Shown piece after piece: positions 8,767 to 17,189 of a stretch of DNA of 64,000 bases (the first letter of the stretch is position 1; each line of letters opens with the position of its first letter). The notes below the pieces were generated by a model. The model made no database searches and had not been told where the DNA came from. It saw nothing but the letters and a program-made list of their open reading frames with translations. The stretch is from Bradyrhizobium yuanmingense (GTDB taxonomy: Bacteria > Pseudomonadota > Alphaproteobacteria > Rhizobiales > Xanthobacteraceae), in NCBI RefSeq assembly GCF_029167105.1, contig NZ_JARFML010000008.1, positions 1 to 64,000 on the forward strand, in the 5' to 3' direction. A program made the translations under genes and the position numbers.

Positions 8767-9027
8767 TTACCGCCGGCGCGCCACCGCGACGCCAAACAGG
8801 AAGGCGACGAACAGGCTGGCAAGCGGTGCTTCGCGCGTGATCGCGGAAACCGTCGCGAGTGCCCCGCCGGGCTTGCGCGATTCCTCGACTGCGGAGGTGA
8901 GGCGATCGACCGCCGCGTGCAGGCCTCCGGCGACTTCACCGATGGTGCGGGAGACGTCCGCGGCCGTGTCGATGGCACGCTCGGCCATGCCGGGCTGGGA
9001 CGAGGATTGCGGTATCTCCGTGCTCAA
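8767..9027 (-). CDS. small envelope-stress-type protein, 86 aa (DUF883/ElaB-like architecture)
   Basis: Residues 15-55 form an amphipathic helix (MAERAIDTAADVSRTIGEVA and following), and the C-terminus is a single membrane segment (APLASLFVAFLFGVAVA) ending in RRR. This layout, a helical soluble part plus a C-terminal tail anchor, is that of ElaB/YqjD-type (DUF883) proteins and similar alphaproteobacterial small proteins. The family assignment is by architecture only. Confidence 0.6.
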   Translation of the reverse strand: MSTEIPQSSSQPGMAERAIDTAADVSRTIGEVAGGLHAAVDRLTSAVEESRKPGGALATVSAITREAPLASLFVAFLFGVAVARRR

Positions 9028-9288
9028 GGACGCGACCTCCTGGCGTGATGATCGAAGCCGGCACCTTTGGCTATCCGCGCGAGCGCTCGTTTTGAACAGC
9101 GGGTCTTGGTGACCTTTGGCTATCCGCGACAGGCGCCGTGATTGACGGCGGGTGCCGGCCTTGGATGGGCAATTCAGCGCAGTGAATTTTGTTCCTGATG
9201 ATAAGCCGATGGTCCCGGCTCCCCGTGAAACGACGGGTGCGAATCTCTGTTAGGCTGGGGTGGCCTTTGCTGATGTCAGGAGACGGCC

Positions 9289-10266
9289 GTGACCGATCGG
9301 ACCATGACGGATCGAGCCCGGCGCATCGCCTTGCTCGGTGCTCCCATCGACATGGGCGCTTCGCAGCGCGGCACCTTGATGGGGCCTGCGGCGCTGCGCA
9401 CCGCGGGCCTTGCGACATTGCTGGAAAGCCTGGATCTCGAGGTCGTCGATTATGGCGATCTGTCGGTCGCCGAAGTCCGGGACCTCACCGACAGGCCGCC
9501 CGAAAACGCCAATCACTACCGCGAAATCCAGCGCTGGACCCGCATTCTGAGCCGCAAAGGCTATGAGATCGCGACGACTGGTGCGCTGCCGATCTTTCTC
9601 GGCGGCGATCACACGCTGTCGATGGGGTCGGTCAATGCGATGGCGCGTCATTGGCAGGAGCGCGGCCGCGACCTGTTCGTGCTCTGGCTCGACGCCCATG
9701 CCGACTACAACACGCCGGAGACGACGATCACCGCGAATATGCACGGCATGTCAGCCGCGTTCCTGTGCGGCGAGCCCGGGCTCGACGGTCTGCTCGGCGA
9801 GGATCCACGCGCTTCGATCGGTCCGGACAAGCTCGATCTGTTCGGCGCGCGCTCGATCGACAAGCTCGAGAAGGAGCTGATGCGCGCGCGCCGGATCAGG
9901 ATCGTCGACATGCGCCAGATCGACGAGTTCGGCGTCGCCGTCCTGATCCGCCGCGTCATCGAACGGGTCAAGGCGAGCAATGGCGTGCTGCACGTCAGCT
10001 TCGACGTCGATTTCCTCGATCCCTGCGTAGCGCCGGGGGTCGGCACCACCGTGCCGGGGGGTGCCACATACCGGGAGGCGCACCTCATCATGGAGCTGCT
10101 GCACGATTCCGGCGTGGTCGGATCGGTCGACATCGTCGAGCTCAATCCGTTCCTGGACGAACGCGGCCGGACTGCGCGCACGGCGGTCGAGCTGATCGGC
10201 AGCTTGTTCGGTCAGCAGATCACCGACCGGCCGACGCCGAGCAATGCGATCGCACCGGGCGAGTGA
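9289..10266 (+). CDS. rocF: arginase, 325 aa
   Basis: This is a ureohydrolase converting L-arginine and water to L-ornithine and urea. All six Mn2+ ligands of the binuclear site are present: His108 in GGDH, Asp135, His137 and Asp139 in DAHAD, and Asp239 and Asp241 in SFDVDFLDP. Length fits arginases (about 300-325). The early APIDMGASQRGTLMGPAALR region and the ELNPFLD motif near the C-terminus distinguish it from agmatinases. GTG 9289 is preferred since AGGAG lies 6-7 nt upstream; ATG 9304 is an alternative. The gene is monocistronic and would feed nitrogen from arginine to urease. Confidence 0.93.
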   Translation: MTDRTMTDRARRIALLGAPIDMGASQRGTLMGPAALRTAGLATLLESLDLEVVDYGDLSVAEVRDLTDRPPENANHYREIQRWTRILSRKGYEIATTGALPIFLGGDHTLSMGSVNAMARHWQERGRDLFVLWLDAHADYNTPETTITANMHGMSAAFLCGEPGLDGLLGEDPRASIGPDKLDLFGARSIDKLEKELMRARRIRIVDMRQIDEFGVAVLIRRVIERVKASNGVLHVSFDVDFLDPCVAPGVGTTVPGGATYREAHLIMELLHDSGVVGSVDIVELNPFLDERGRTARTAVELIGSLFGQQITDRPTPSNAIAPGE

Positions 10267-10302
10267 CGCGGCGCGTCTGAGACGGCGGCCTGTGCGCACG
10301 CC

Positions 10303-10435
10303 TCGTCCTTCGAGACGGCGCTTACGCGCCTCCTCAGGATCAGGCTCATCGGCGCGAGTGCCCGTTGAAATTGTGGCCGCGCACTCCGTCCTCATCCTGA
10401 GGAGCCCGCCCAAAGCGGGCGTCTCGAAGGATGGC
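10303..10435. repeat. palindromic intergenic repeat of the TCCTTCGAGACGG type
   Basis: The stretch starts CTCGTCCTTCGAGACGGCGC and ends with the inverted counterpart GGGCGTCTCGAAGGATGG; two internal CCTCAGGAT/ATCCTGAGG blocks are also inverted. It lies just downstream of the arginase gene. Elements with this wording are very common between genes in Bradyrhizobium and its relatives. Confidence 0.7.
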
Positions 10436-10476
10436 GGCAGGGAAAACTCAGATGCGATAGCCCGGCTTCAAGAGGA

Positions 10477-10503
10477 AAGGCCGCGTCCATCGAGCGCGGC
10501 CTT
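10477..10503 (-). terminator. probable terminator of the Gly/Tyr-rich secreted protein gene
   Basis: AAGGCCGCG and CGCGGCCTT flank a 9-nt loop about 25 bp after the stop codon at 10526; reading on the minus strand the stem is followed by TCC, a weak T-tract. Confidence 0.5.
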
Positions 10504-10525
10504 CGTGGTGCCTGATCGGCTGCTC

Positions 10526-10942
10526 TCACCAATGGCGGTGGTGCCGATGCCAGTGGTGCCGAACGACCGGATAGGACCCCCCGTAATAGGCGTAGGCGGG
10601 GCGCACGACGCGGCGGTAGCGATAGCCGTAGGAAACGGGCGCCGTGTAGTAAGTGGTGGTGTAGCCACCGCCCCATCGATAGGGCTCGTCGTATCCGTAG
10701 TCGTAGGCGTAGGGGCCGCCGTAATACCCGACACCGTAGTAGCCGGGACGGCCATAGTAACCATAGCCGGGTCCCCAGCCGTAGGCGGAGGAGGCAAGGC
10801 CACCGATGACGGCGCCTGCGACCAGGCCGCCGGCGATGCCAGGTCCCCAACCTCGCCAATGCGCTTCGGCGGGAGACGTTGCTGCGATCGAGCTCAGGCC
10901 CAGAGCGCCGGCCATCAGGGCGGACATTGCAATCTTCTTCAT
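10526..10942 (-). CDS. secreted Gly/Tyr-rich protein, 138 aa
   Basis: ATG 10942 (MKKIAMSALMAGALG) is chosen because AGGAGG lies 7 nt upstream; the ATG six bases earlier sits too close to it. A Sec signal peptide ends at PAEA (about residue 25). The mature part has a Gly/Ala-rich hydrophobic stretch (GGLVAGAVIGGLAS) and then a low-complexity tail of GYGYYGRPGYYG-like repeats ending in a His-rich segment (HHWHRHHRHW). Such proteins are frequent in Rhizobiales envelopes; function is unknown. The His/Tyr-rich end could bind metals. Confidence 0.75.
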   Translation of the reverse strand: MKKIAMSALMAGALGLSSIAATSPAEAHWRGWGPGIAGGLVAGAVIGGLASSAYGWGPGYGYYGRPGYYGVGYYGGPYAYDYGYDEPYRWGGGYTTTYYTAPVSYGYRYRRVVRPAYAYYGGSYPVVRHHWHRHHRHW

Positions 10943-11188
10943 CGACATACCTCCTACATCACATTGCCCCAGCAACAACGGGAAAAATAAGCAATGGTTG
11001 CTGCGGCCGCGGCCGCGGCAGGACAATCGCATTTGAATCTTGCACGGCACGTGACGCGCGCCGACCCAATGCAATCTGATCAAATCGCCTGGAATCATTA
11101 AATAGTCGAAGATCGGGAAAAAGCGGAAACCTTGGAACGTGGCCCTGAGTTGGCACGCGAAGAGGTTCGGCTTTTCGGGAGTGCAGGC

Positions 11189-11398
11189 ATGGACGACGAC
11201 ATTGTCTTGAAGAACGCCGCGGACACCGCATGGACGGTGTACCGGGCGCGGCACCCCGAGGTCGCCGCGCACGACACAAGGCGCTGTCTGCTGGAACGCC
11301 ATCTGCAGAGGAGGTGGGAAGAGCACCCAAGCGATACCGAAGAGCTCGCCTCTTTCGGGATAGCCTACCTGCACCGCCTTCCCAGGGATGAATGTTGA
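11189..11398 (+). CDS. conserved small hypothetical protein, 69 aa
   Basis: ATG 11189 (MDDDIVLKNAADTAW) is preferred to the upstream GTG/TTG codons because the protein-like composition begins there. The pattern of an acidic N-terminus, a central DTRRCLLERHLQRRW helix and the ending YLHRLPRDEC gives a compact helical protein without signal or membrane segment. I recall similar short proteins in bradyrhizobia but no function. The 40-aa gene follows immediately. Confidence 0.6.
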   Translation: MDDDIVLKNAADTAWTVYRARHPEVAAHDTRRCLLERHLQRRWEEHPSDTEELASFGIAYLHRLPRDEC

Positions 11399-11403
11399 CG
11401 TGC

Positions 11404-11526
11404 ATGAAGATGCTCGTTGTCCGTGTGGCCCGCACGAGCACGAGGCCGAGTTGGACCCTGCTTGCGATCTCGTTTCTCATCTCGGCGACCATCGTGACGG
11501 TTTTGCGCGTCGTGTTCGAGGAATAG
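11404..11526 (+). CDS. putative 40-aa single-pass membrane protein
   Basis: The frame starts at ATG 11404, 5 bp after the stop of the preceding gene. It has a basic N-terminus (MKMLVVRVARTSTRPS), one hydrophobic helix (TLLAISFLISATIVTVL) and a short acidic tail (FEE). The positive-inside layout and tight spacing suggest a real, co-transcribed membrane peptide. Confidence 0.45.
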   Translation: MKMLVVRVARTSTRPSWTLLAISFLISATIVTVLRVVFEE

Positions 11527-11693
11527 AGCTTGCGCCCGGAGTGCCCGAGCCGGGAACTCCACCCAGCAACCCCGTCGCCTCGCGCGAGACCACGACCGGC
11601 GCGGCATCGCCCAACGCTATAAGCCGCAACAGTAGGGGAACCGGAGGGTGCTCGACCGAATTAACCTGCGATAGGAAAATTGCGGACCCTTCG

Positions 11694-11972
11694 ATGACAT
11701 ATGGTCGCTTCGCGTACTCCATGTCCAGAGCCCTGCGTCACCCCGGCGTGATGGCGTTGATCGTGGCGGGCGTGACGATTGCGGCCATGCTGATCGTCGA
11801 CCACGGCCCGTGGAGCCGGGCCAAGACACAGCCGGCCCACGTCGCGATGTACGCGACCACAGGCGAGGCGGCACGGGCCGCTGGCGCCCTGGTGCTCCCG
11901 ACCGATCCGAAATCGCCGATCGAGCCGCAGCGGCCGAAGACGTCTCCAACCGTCAATCCCGTGACGCCCTAA
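11694..11972 (+). CDS. hypothetical membrane-anchored protein, 92 aa
   Basis: One membrane segment (about residues 17-36, HPGVMALIVAGVTIAAMLIV) is followed by a Pro/Thr-rich tail that would face the periplasm. ATG 11694 and ATG 11721 are both possible starts; neither has a strong ribosome site. The family is not recognised. Confidence 0.45.
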   Translation: MTYGRFAYSMSRALRHPGVMALIVAGVTIAAMLIVDHGPWSRAKTQPAHVAMYATTGEAARAAGALVLPTDPKSPIEPQRPKTSPTVNPVTP

Positions 11973-11993
11973 AGCGTGATGCGATTAGGGAGG

Positions 11994-12143
11994 TGCGCTC
12001 CCTCTCCCGCCTGCGGGAGAGGGGTGAGGGTGTTTCCGCAATGGCACAATCCCCAAGTGGAGAAAGCCCTCACCCGGCGCGCGGGACGATGCTTCGCATC
12101 CCCCGGACGCGCCGACCTCTCCCGCAAGCGGGAGAGGTGAGAG
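11994..12143. repeat. CTCTCCCGC...GCGGGAGAG palindromic intergenic repeat
   Basis: Two short palindromes (CCTCTCCCGCCTGCGGGAGAG at about 12000 and CCTCTCCCGCAAGCGGGAGAG at about 12117) bracket a segment containing CCCTCACCCGGCGCG. This is a widespread alphaproteobacterial intergenic element and forms stable hairpins on either strand. Confidence 0.65.
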
Positions 12144-12193
12144 CCCGCGGCAATCGGCTCGACCTGAAGCCATTCCGCTTGAGGTTCTTGTTT

Positions 12194-12263
12194 GAGCATG
12201 ATCTTTTCGGATAACCGCAACGCACTTTGCGCTAACGCGGCCCTCCGGGTCTGGATCATGCTC
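12194..12263. repeat. 70-bp palindromic element, copy 1 (GAGCATGATC...GATCATGCTC)
   Basis: The ends GAGCATGATC and GATCATGCTC are exact inverted repeats; the interior carries CGCACTTTGCGCTAACGCGG and CCCTCCGGGTC. A second copy of the same length and interior lies at 52553-52623. Both sit within 10 bp of the stop codon of a minus-strand gene. Confidence 0.75.
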
Positions 12264-12270
12264 CAGCTTC

Positions 12271-13485
12271 TCAGCTCTTGCGGCCGTAGTTGAGGAGCCC
12301 GGCACTCGTCTTCGGCGGATGGGCCCGCAAGGCTTCCTCGTTCGGCTCGGTGCCCCAGCCGGGCCGGTTCGGGATGATGAGATGGCCGTTCTCGATCTCG
12401 GGCTCGTGGGTGAACAACTCGCGGTCCCAGGACAGCCGATCGATGTCGATCTCCATGATGCGCAGGTTCGGCACCGCGGCGCAGAAATGCGCGTTCATCA
12501 TCGAGCAGAGGTGGCCGTAGAAATTGTGCGGGGCGACGTTGACCTCGAAGGCTTCGGCCGCCGCTGCGATCTTCATCGACTGCCAGACGCCGTTCCAGGG
12601 CGTGTCGATGATCGCGACATCCATGGCCTGCGCGTGGAAATAGGGCAGGAATTCGCGCAAGGAGAGCAGCGTCTCGCAGGACGAGATCGGGTGCGGGCTT
12701 TGCTTGCGGATATAGCCGAGCGCTTCCGGATTGAAGCTGTCGATCTCGACCCAGAACATGTCGAGGTCGGCGATGGTACGCAGGATCTTCAAGTAGCCTT
12801 CGGTCTTGGCGTTGAAGTTGCAGTCGAGCAGGATGTCGACGTCGGGGCCGGCGCCGTCGCGGATCGCTTCCAGATGCATGTGCAGGTCGCGCAGGATCTT
12901 GCGGTCGACATTGATCTCGGGCGCGAAGGGCGAGCCGAAGCCGGGGCGCCAGCCGGTCGGCTTGCCCTCGTCATAGGAGAAGATGTTGGTCTTGAGCGCG
13001 GTGAATTTCTTCTCGCGCACCTCGCGCCCCATCGCCTTGACGCCGTCGAGACTTTCGATCGCCGGCTTGTACCAGGACGGGTGGTTGATGCGCCACGTGG
13101 CGCAATGCGACCAGTACACCCTGACACGGTCGCGGATCTTGCCGCCGAGCAACTCATAGCAGGGGACGCCGAGCGATTTCGCCTTGGCATCGAGCAGCGC
13201 ATTCTCGATCGCCCCGAGCGCCTGCGCCACCACGCCGCCGGCCGCAGGACGCGTCGCGGCGAACAATTCGGCAAAGATGCGCTCGTGCTGGAAGACGTTC
13301 TTGCCGATGACGCGCGCCGAGAGCCGCTGGATCGCGGCGCCGACGCCGGGCGAGCCAAAGCCTTCGTCGAATTCGCTCCAGCCGACGATGCCGTCCTCTG
13401 TCGTCAGCTTGACGAAATGATAGTTTCTCCAGCCGGCATCGCAGGCGAGGATCTCGAGGCTTGTTGCTTTTGATGATTTGGTCAT
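12271..13485 (-). CDS. mandelate racemase/muconate lactonizing enzyme family protein, 404 aa
   Basis: This is an enolase-superfamily enzyme. It has the N-terminal capping domain (about 1-125, including GGVVAQALGAIENALLDAKA) and a TIM-barrel domain with Lys at ALKTNIF, the metal-ligand Asp at LLDCNFN, a Glu at FWVEID and a later Glu in SSCETLLS. The His at APHNFYGH suits the acid/base on the seventh strand. Such enzymes abstract a proton alpha to a carboxylate, typically in sugar-acid dehydration or racemisation; the substrate is unknown. The gene stands alone, with the 70-bp palindrome just after its stop. Confidence 0.85.
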   Translation of the reverse strand: MTKSSKATSLEILACDAGWRNYHFVKLTTEDGIVGWSEFDEGFGSPGVGAAIQRLSARVIGKNVFQHERIFAELFAATRPAAGGVVAQALGAIENALLDAKAKSLGVPCYELLGGKIRDRVRVYWSHCATWRINHPSWYKPAIESLDGVKAMGREVREKKFTALKTNIFSYDEGKPTGWRPGFGSPFAPEINVDRKILRDLHMHLEAIRDGAGPDVDILLDCNFNAKTEGYLKILRTIADLDMFWVEIDSFNPEALGYIRKQSPHPISSCETLLSLREFLPYFHAQAMDVAIIDTPWNGVWQSMKIAAAAEAFEVNVAPHNFYGHLCSMMNAHFCAAVPNLRIMEIDIDRLSWDRELFTHEPEIENGHLIIPNRPGWGTEPNEEALRAHPPKTSAGLLNYGRKS

Positions 13486-13623
13486 GTCGCTCCCTGTCGC
13501 CCGGCCGGGCTTTTCTTGTCGCCCGATCTTGAGCCGGGCCCGGACCGCATTGTTAAGCCAAGCGCGGGGCGGCGGGAAGATGCAGCGATGCGGCGCGGCA
13601 GCGCGTTGGAAGCAGGCCTTGCG

Positions 13624-14910
13624 TCAGTCGATCACGGACGAGCCAAGCAGGGCGAGGACGGCGAGGGCCATGATTGCGGTGCCGAGCCAGCCCAGCGCGA
13701 TCAGCCAGGAGCGGGCCCTGAAGCGGCCCATGATGGTGCGGTTCGAGACGATCAGCATCATCATCGCCATGATGGGGACGGCGACGATGCCGTTGAGCAC
13801 CGCGCTCCACACCAGCATGTTGATCGAGTCGATGCCGGTGAAGCCGAGGCCGAAGCCGATCAGGGTTGCCGCGGCGATGATGGTGTAGAAGCCGGCCGCT
13901 TCGTCCGGCTTGGCCTCCAGCGTGGCGCGCCAGCCGAAGATCTCGGCAACGCCATAGGCCGCCGAGCCCGCCAGCACGGGAATCGCGAGCAGGCCCGTGC
14001 CGATGATGCCGGTCGCAAACAGGGCGAAGGTGAAATCGCCGGCGAGCGGCCGCAGCGCTTCGGCCGCTTCAGTCGCCGAGCCGATATTGGTGATGCCGTT
14101 GGCGTGCAGGACCGATGCGGTGGTCAGGATGATGAAGAAGGCGATGCCGTTCGAGAGCAGCATGCCGGAGATGGTGTCCGTCTTGATGCGGTCGAGCTCG
14201 TGGTCGCCGCCGCGCTTGAGCTGGCGAAGCGGCTTGTCGCGCTCGCCCTGGTTCATCTCCTCGACCTCCTGCGAGGCCTGCCAGAAGAACAGATAGGGGC
14301 TGATGGTGGTGCCGAGCACGGCCACGACCATCAGGAGATAGTCGGCGCTGACGTTCGCCTTCGGCCACACCGCGGCGAGCAGCGCCGTGCTCCAGGGGAT
14401 CTGCACCGTGAAGGCGGTCGCGACATAGGCGAACAGCGCCAGCGTGAGGAATTTCAGCACCGGCGAATAGCGGCGATAGGGCACGAACACCTGCAGCAGG
14501 GTCGAGCCGGCCGCGAAGATCAGCGCGTGCTCGTGCTTGAGGCCGCCGATGACGAGCGAGAGCGCCTCGGCCATCGCGGCGATGTCGGCGGCGATGTTGA
14601 AGGTGTTCGCGGCGACCAGCATGGAGACCAGCGCCAGCACCGCCCAGCGCGGGGCGACCTGCATGACGTTGGCGGCGAGCCCCTTGCCGGTGACGCGGCC
14701 GATCTGCGCGCTGACGAGCTGGATCGCGATCATGAACGGCGTGGTCAGAAACACGGTCCACAACAGACCGAAGCCGAATTGCGCGCCGGCCTGCGAATAG
14801 GTGGCGATCCCCGACGGGTCGTCGTCGGCAGCTCCGGTGACGAGGCCGGGCCCGAGCCTTTGCAACAGCGTCGGCGCGGATTTCGTCGGGGTGAGGGCGC
14901 TGTCGCTCAT
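13624..14910 (-). CDS. NRAMP-family transporter with altered metal-site motifs, 428 aa
   Basis: This is an integral membrane protein of about eleven helices in the NRAMP (COG1914) fold. In helix 1 the canonical DPGN is replaced by DPSG (Asp31-Pro32-Ser33-Gly34), preceded by two more Asp. In helix 6 the canonical MPH is replaced by SPY (Ser204-Pro205-Tyr206 within GTTISPYLFFW). The missing methionine and histidine argue against the usual Mn2+/Fe2+ selectivity and place it in an NRAMP-related branch, possibly for Mg2+ or another hard ion. It lies alone and divergent from nothing obvious. Confidence 0.85.
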   Translation of the reverse strand: MSDSALTPTKSAPTLLQRLGPGLVTGAADDDPSGIATYSQAGAQFGFGLLWTVFLTTPFMIAIQLVSAQIGRVTGKGLAANVMQVAPRWAVLALVSMLVAANTFNIAADIAAMAEALSLVIGGLKHEHALIFAAGSTLLQVFVPYRRYSPVLKFLTLALFAYVATAFTVQIPWSTALLAAVWPKANVSADYLLMVVAVLGTTISPYLFFWQASQEVEEMNQGERDKPLRQLKRGGDHELDRIKTDTISGMLLSNGIAFFIILTTASVLHANGITNIGSATEAAEALRPLAGDFTFALFATGIIGTGLLAIPVLAGSAAYGVAEIFGWRATLEAKPDEAAGFYTIIAAATLIGFGLGFTGIDSINMLVWSAVLNGIVAVPIMAMMMLIVSNRTIMGRFRARSWLIALGWLGTAIMALAVLALLGSSVID

Positions 14911-15016
14911 GAACTGGCTCGAACGGGGGCGGACGTCGTCTTTAGCAAATGCGAATCGAATGCCATAAGTTCCCGCTACGGAAGCGGGCGGCTGATTCCG
15001 AAAATGCTAAGTGCGT

Positions 15017-15056
15017 TTGCTCCGTCGGGCAAAACAGGGCTATATTGCCATCATCG
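15017..15056 (+). repeat. cassette repeat, copy A (degenerate, no terminator)
   Basis: TTGCTCCGTCGGGCAAAACA continues into GGGCTATATTGCCATCATCGG. Relative to the other copies the -35-like hexamer is TTGCTC and the -10-like one TATATT at the same 18-bp spacing. No hairpin follows; the sequence runs into the 3' end of the next gene. Confidence 0.55.
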
Positions 15057-15058
15057 GC

Positions 15059-15244
15059 CTACCTGATGCTGACGAACATACCCCAGGCGGCGGCCAGCGC
15101 CGCGCCGGTGAAGAGAACCACCGGGTTGTCGCAGAACGTGCCGCCATATCTGCACACGTCCGCGCCGAATTGGCCGAGCTCATGACGGCTCGCGGAATAG
15201 AACAGTCCCGACAGCACCAGCAATGCAGCGGCGACGTAATACAT
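15059..15244 (-). CDS. small two-helix membrane protein, 61 aa
   Basis: ATG 15244 (MYYVAAALLVLSGLFY) is chosen because GGAGAG lies 8 nt upstream. The protein has a membrane segment at residues 2-18, a short loop with two cysteines (DVCRYGGTFCDNP) and a second membrane segment (VVLFTGAALAAAWGMFV). The Cys pair between the helices could form a periplasmic disulfide. It is a typical Rhizobiales small membrane protein of unknown role. Confidence 0.7.
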   Translation of the reverse strand: MYYVAAALLVLSGLFYSASRHELGQFGADVCRYGGTFCDNPVVLFTGAALAAAWGMFVSIR

Positions 15245-15342
15245 CGAAGGTCTCTCCGGCTTGCCCCGTCCATTCGACATGTCCCAGCATGAGGCGAAGA
15301 GATTTCACTTCGCCCAATTCGCTTTGCGGCATTTGAGATAAA

Positions 15343-15445
15343 GTTTGACCCGTCGGGCAAAACACTGGCAAGATAGCACCATCGACCGTGCCGGCGTGAT
15401 GGCTGGTCGTCGACATAAAAAGGCCCCGCATCGCGGGGCCTTTGT
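15343..15445 (+). repeat. promoter-terminator cassette, copy B
   Basis: The conserved block at 15343-15385 starts TTTGACCCGTCGGGCAAAAC and ends GCACCATCGAC; TTGACC and CAAGAT are separated by 18 bp. A hairpin, GGCCCCGC-AT-CGCGGGGCC followed by TTT, lies at 15420-15441. The predicted transcript would be about 65 nt. The hairpin can also serve the convergent stress-protein gene. Confidence 0.65.
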
Positions 15446-15464
15446 CGTGTCGGGGCTCTGCTGC

Positions 15465-16085
15465 CTATCGCCGCACTCCATAGAGCTCGCGCTCGCGGAC
15501 GATATCCTCCGGCGACAAGGGCGGGCTCGCCGCGTCGAAGTCGTTCCAGCCGGACTTCTGCCAGGCGGCGCTGCGCTCCTGAAGGTTGACCGATCGTTCG
15601 TGCAGAAGCGCATCAAGGCGCGCGCGGTCCTGGTCTGGCACCCTCGCGGACACCAGCGTGCCGCCGCGGCGGACGCCCTCGGCATAACGCGATGCGTCTT
15701 CCTTGGAGACGCCGGCCTGCGTCAGGGCGCCGACGATTCCGCCCGTGGCCGCGCCAGCAGCGGCGCCAGCCGCGGTCGAGGCGAGCCATCCGGCCGCGAC
15801 CACCGGGCCGAGGCCAGGGATGGCGAGCAGGCCAAGACCTGCGAGCAGGCCGGCAGCGCCGCCGAGCCCCGCGCCGATGCCGGCACCCGTGCCGGCGCCT
15901 TCGGCGCGATCGTCCACGCCGTCGCGGTCACGATCGACCTTGCCGGAGCGTGAGCCGTACCAATTGTCCGAATTATTGGCGACGAGGCTGATGTCGGAAT
16001 GCGGCACGCCGGCGCTTTCGAGTCGGGTCACGGCCCGCTCGGCATCGGCGTAATTGTCGTACAGGCGAGAGATGGTCGTCGTCAT
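15465..16085 (-). CDS. general-stress-type glycine-zipper protein, 206 aa
   Basis: Residues 1-40 (TTTISRLYDNYADAERAVTR, then LESAGVPHSDISLV) match the YflT/general stress protein 17M N-terminal domain. A long Gly/Ala-rich region follows (about 65-125; AGTGAGIGAGLGGAAGLLAG and similar), with glycine-zipper membrane-inserting potential, and then a second alpha/beta segment ending in DQDRARLDALLHER. Such proteins are common in Rhizobiales stress regulons. The function is not defined. Confidence 0.75.
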   Translation of the reverse strand: MTTTISRLYDNYADAERAVTRLESAGVPHSDISLVANNSDNWYGSRSGKVDRDRDGVDDRAEGAGTGAGIGAGLGGAAGLLAGLGLLAIPGLGPVVAAGWLASTAAGAAAGAATGGIVGALTQAGVSKEDASRYAEGVRRGGTLVSARVPDQDRARLDALLHERSVNLQERSAAWQKSGWNDFDAASPPLSPEDIVRERELYGVRR

Positions 16086-16122
16086 GTCTGGATCTCCTGA
16101 TTTCGCGAATTTCTTGCGCGAG

Positions 16123-16443
16123 TTACTTGGCGGGGTTGACGTTGCCCTGGAAGTCGACGCTGACGTCGGTCTTGGTGCCGGCCTTGTCGGCCTTGCCGCG
16201 CCAGACGCCGTTGTCGTCCTTCTGCAGGCCGGAGACGTTGGAATAGCCCGCGCCCTCGATCCGCGATTTCGCCTGTCCTTCGGTGAAGCTGTTGCGGCCC
16301 GCGACCGGCGCGTTGGAGTTGTTCTGGTCGGAGCTGTTGACCGCGTTGTTGCCCGGCCCGCTTTGCGCCGGCTGCGACTGGGCGCCCGCGGGCACCGAAC
16401 CGAGCAGCACCAAGGTTGCGGCCAGAACTGTCAGACGTTTCAT
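16123..16443 (-). CDS. secreted small protein, PepSY/BON-like, 106 aa
   Basis: ATG 16443 has GGAGAC 8-9 nt upstream. A Sec signal peptide (MKRLTVLAATLVLLGSVPAG) ends at AQS. After a Gln/Asn-rich linker, the C-terminal domain (residues 50-106, SFTEGQAKSRIEGAGYSNV, then WRGKADKAG) has the helix-strand-strand pattern of a PepSY-like domain. It is periplasmic, of unknown function. Confidence 0.7.
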   Translation of the reverse strand: MKRLTVLAATLVLLGSVPAGAQSQPAQSGPGNNAVNSSDQNNSNAPVAGRNSFTEGQAKSRIEGAGYSNVSGLQKDDNGVWRGKADKAGTKTDVSVDFQGNVNPAK

Positions 16444-16594
16444 GTTGTTGTCTCCTGCAAGTGATTGTGCCGGCGACAACAGGTGAGATTCGAAATGGTT
16501 GCTATCGTTTGAGGAGTTCGCTGCGGCTCTTTGGTCGCGGTGATTTGGTCGCGACGAAGTCGAGCAGGTGCGGCCGTCGCCCGTCTTCTCTCCG

Positions 16595-16792
16595 CTACTT
16601 CGAAGATTGCACGGACTCGGCCTGGCCCTTGGTGGGCTCCCACGGCGCCGGAAGGATCACGCGGATGGGGCGGGCTTCAGCGGCGCTTTGAACCACGGGT
16701 GCAGCCTGATCCTTGACGGGCTCAGCCAGCGCCACGCTCATCAGTGCAACCAGCAGCGCCAGGGAAGTTGTCACCAGCCGCACGTCCAGCAT
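16595..16792 (-). CDS. small secreted hypothetical protein, 65 aa
   Basis: ATG 16792 (MLDVRLVTTSLALLVALMSV) follows AGGAGG by 5 nt, better than the upstream ATGs. A signal peptide ends near ALAEP. The short mature part contains RPIRVILPAPWEPTKG. I do not recognise the family. Confidence 0.55.
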   Translation of the reverse strand: MLDVRLVTTSLALLVALMSVALAEPVKDQAAPVVQSAAEARPIRVILPAPWEPTKGQAESVQSSK

Positions 16793-16920
16793 CGAAGCCT
16801 CCTGTTTGCGCATCAACGCGATCCGCCGGAATTGGTTCGAGGGGTGACCGGGAACAAGTGGCAATATATCGGGTTTGTAGAAAACGAGCCTGGATGCCCG
16901 GGCTGCTGGAGGAGGACACG

Positions 16921-17148
16921 ATGAACATCAAAGCGATCATTGCCGCCGCCGTGCTGACGTCGGTTGCGGCTCCCGCGTTTGCGCAATCGTTCTACGTGGT
17001 GCAGGACGTCAAGACCAAGAAGTGCACCATCACCGAGTCGAAGCCGACGACCACGGAAACGACGGTCGTCAGCGGCGACACCGTGTACAAGACCAGATCT
17101 GAAGCCGAGGCCGGCATGAAGACCGTCAAGGTCTGCACCTCGAACTGA
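16921..17148 (+). CDS. small secreted protein, 75 aa
   Basis: ATG 16921 is preceded by GGAGGAGGA. A signal peptide (MNIKAIIAAAVLTSVAAPAF) ends at AFAQ. The mature protein starts SFYVVQDVKTKKCTIT and contains two Cys, one near its start and one near its end (KVCTSN), which could pair in the periplasm. Similar short proteins are frequent in Bradyrhizobium; the role is unknown. A terminator follows. Confidence 0.7.
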   Translation: MNIKAIIAAAVLTSVAAPAFAQSFYVVQDVKTKKCTITESKPTTTETTVVSGDTVYKTRSEAEAGMKTVKVCTSN

Positions 17149-17189
17149 TGCACTGAGCGAAGGTCTCACCCGAGCCTGCGCTCGAAACA

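Noticed and set aside
11000..11020. GCGGCCGCGGCCGCGG run as a regulatory palindrome
   Set aside because: Short GC-only repetition expected by chance in such DNA, with no associated promoter or repeat family.
13516..15066. 516-codon plus-strand frame over the NRAMP gene
   Set aside because: Composition rich in Arg/Gly/Asp/His without any domain; the minus strand has the transporter.
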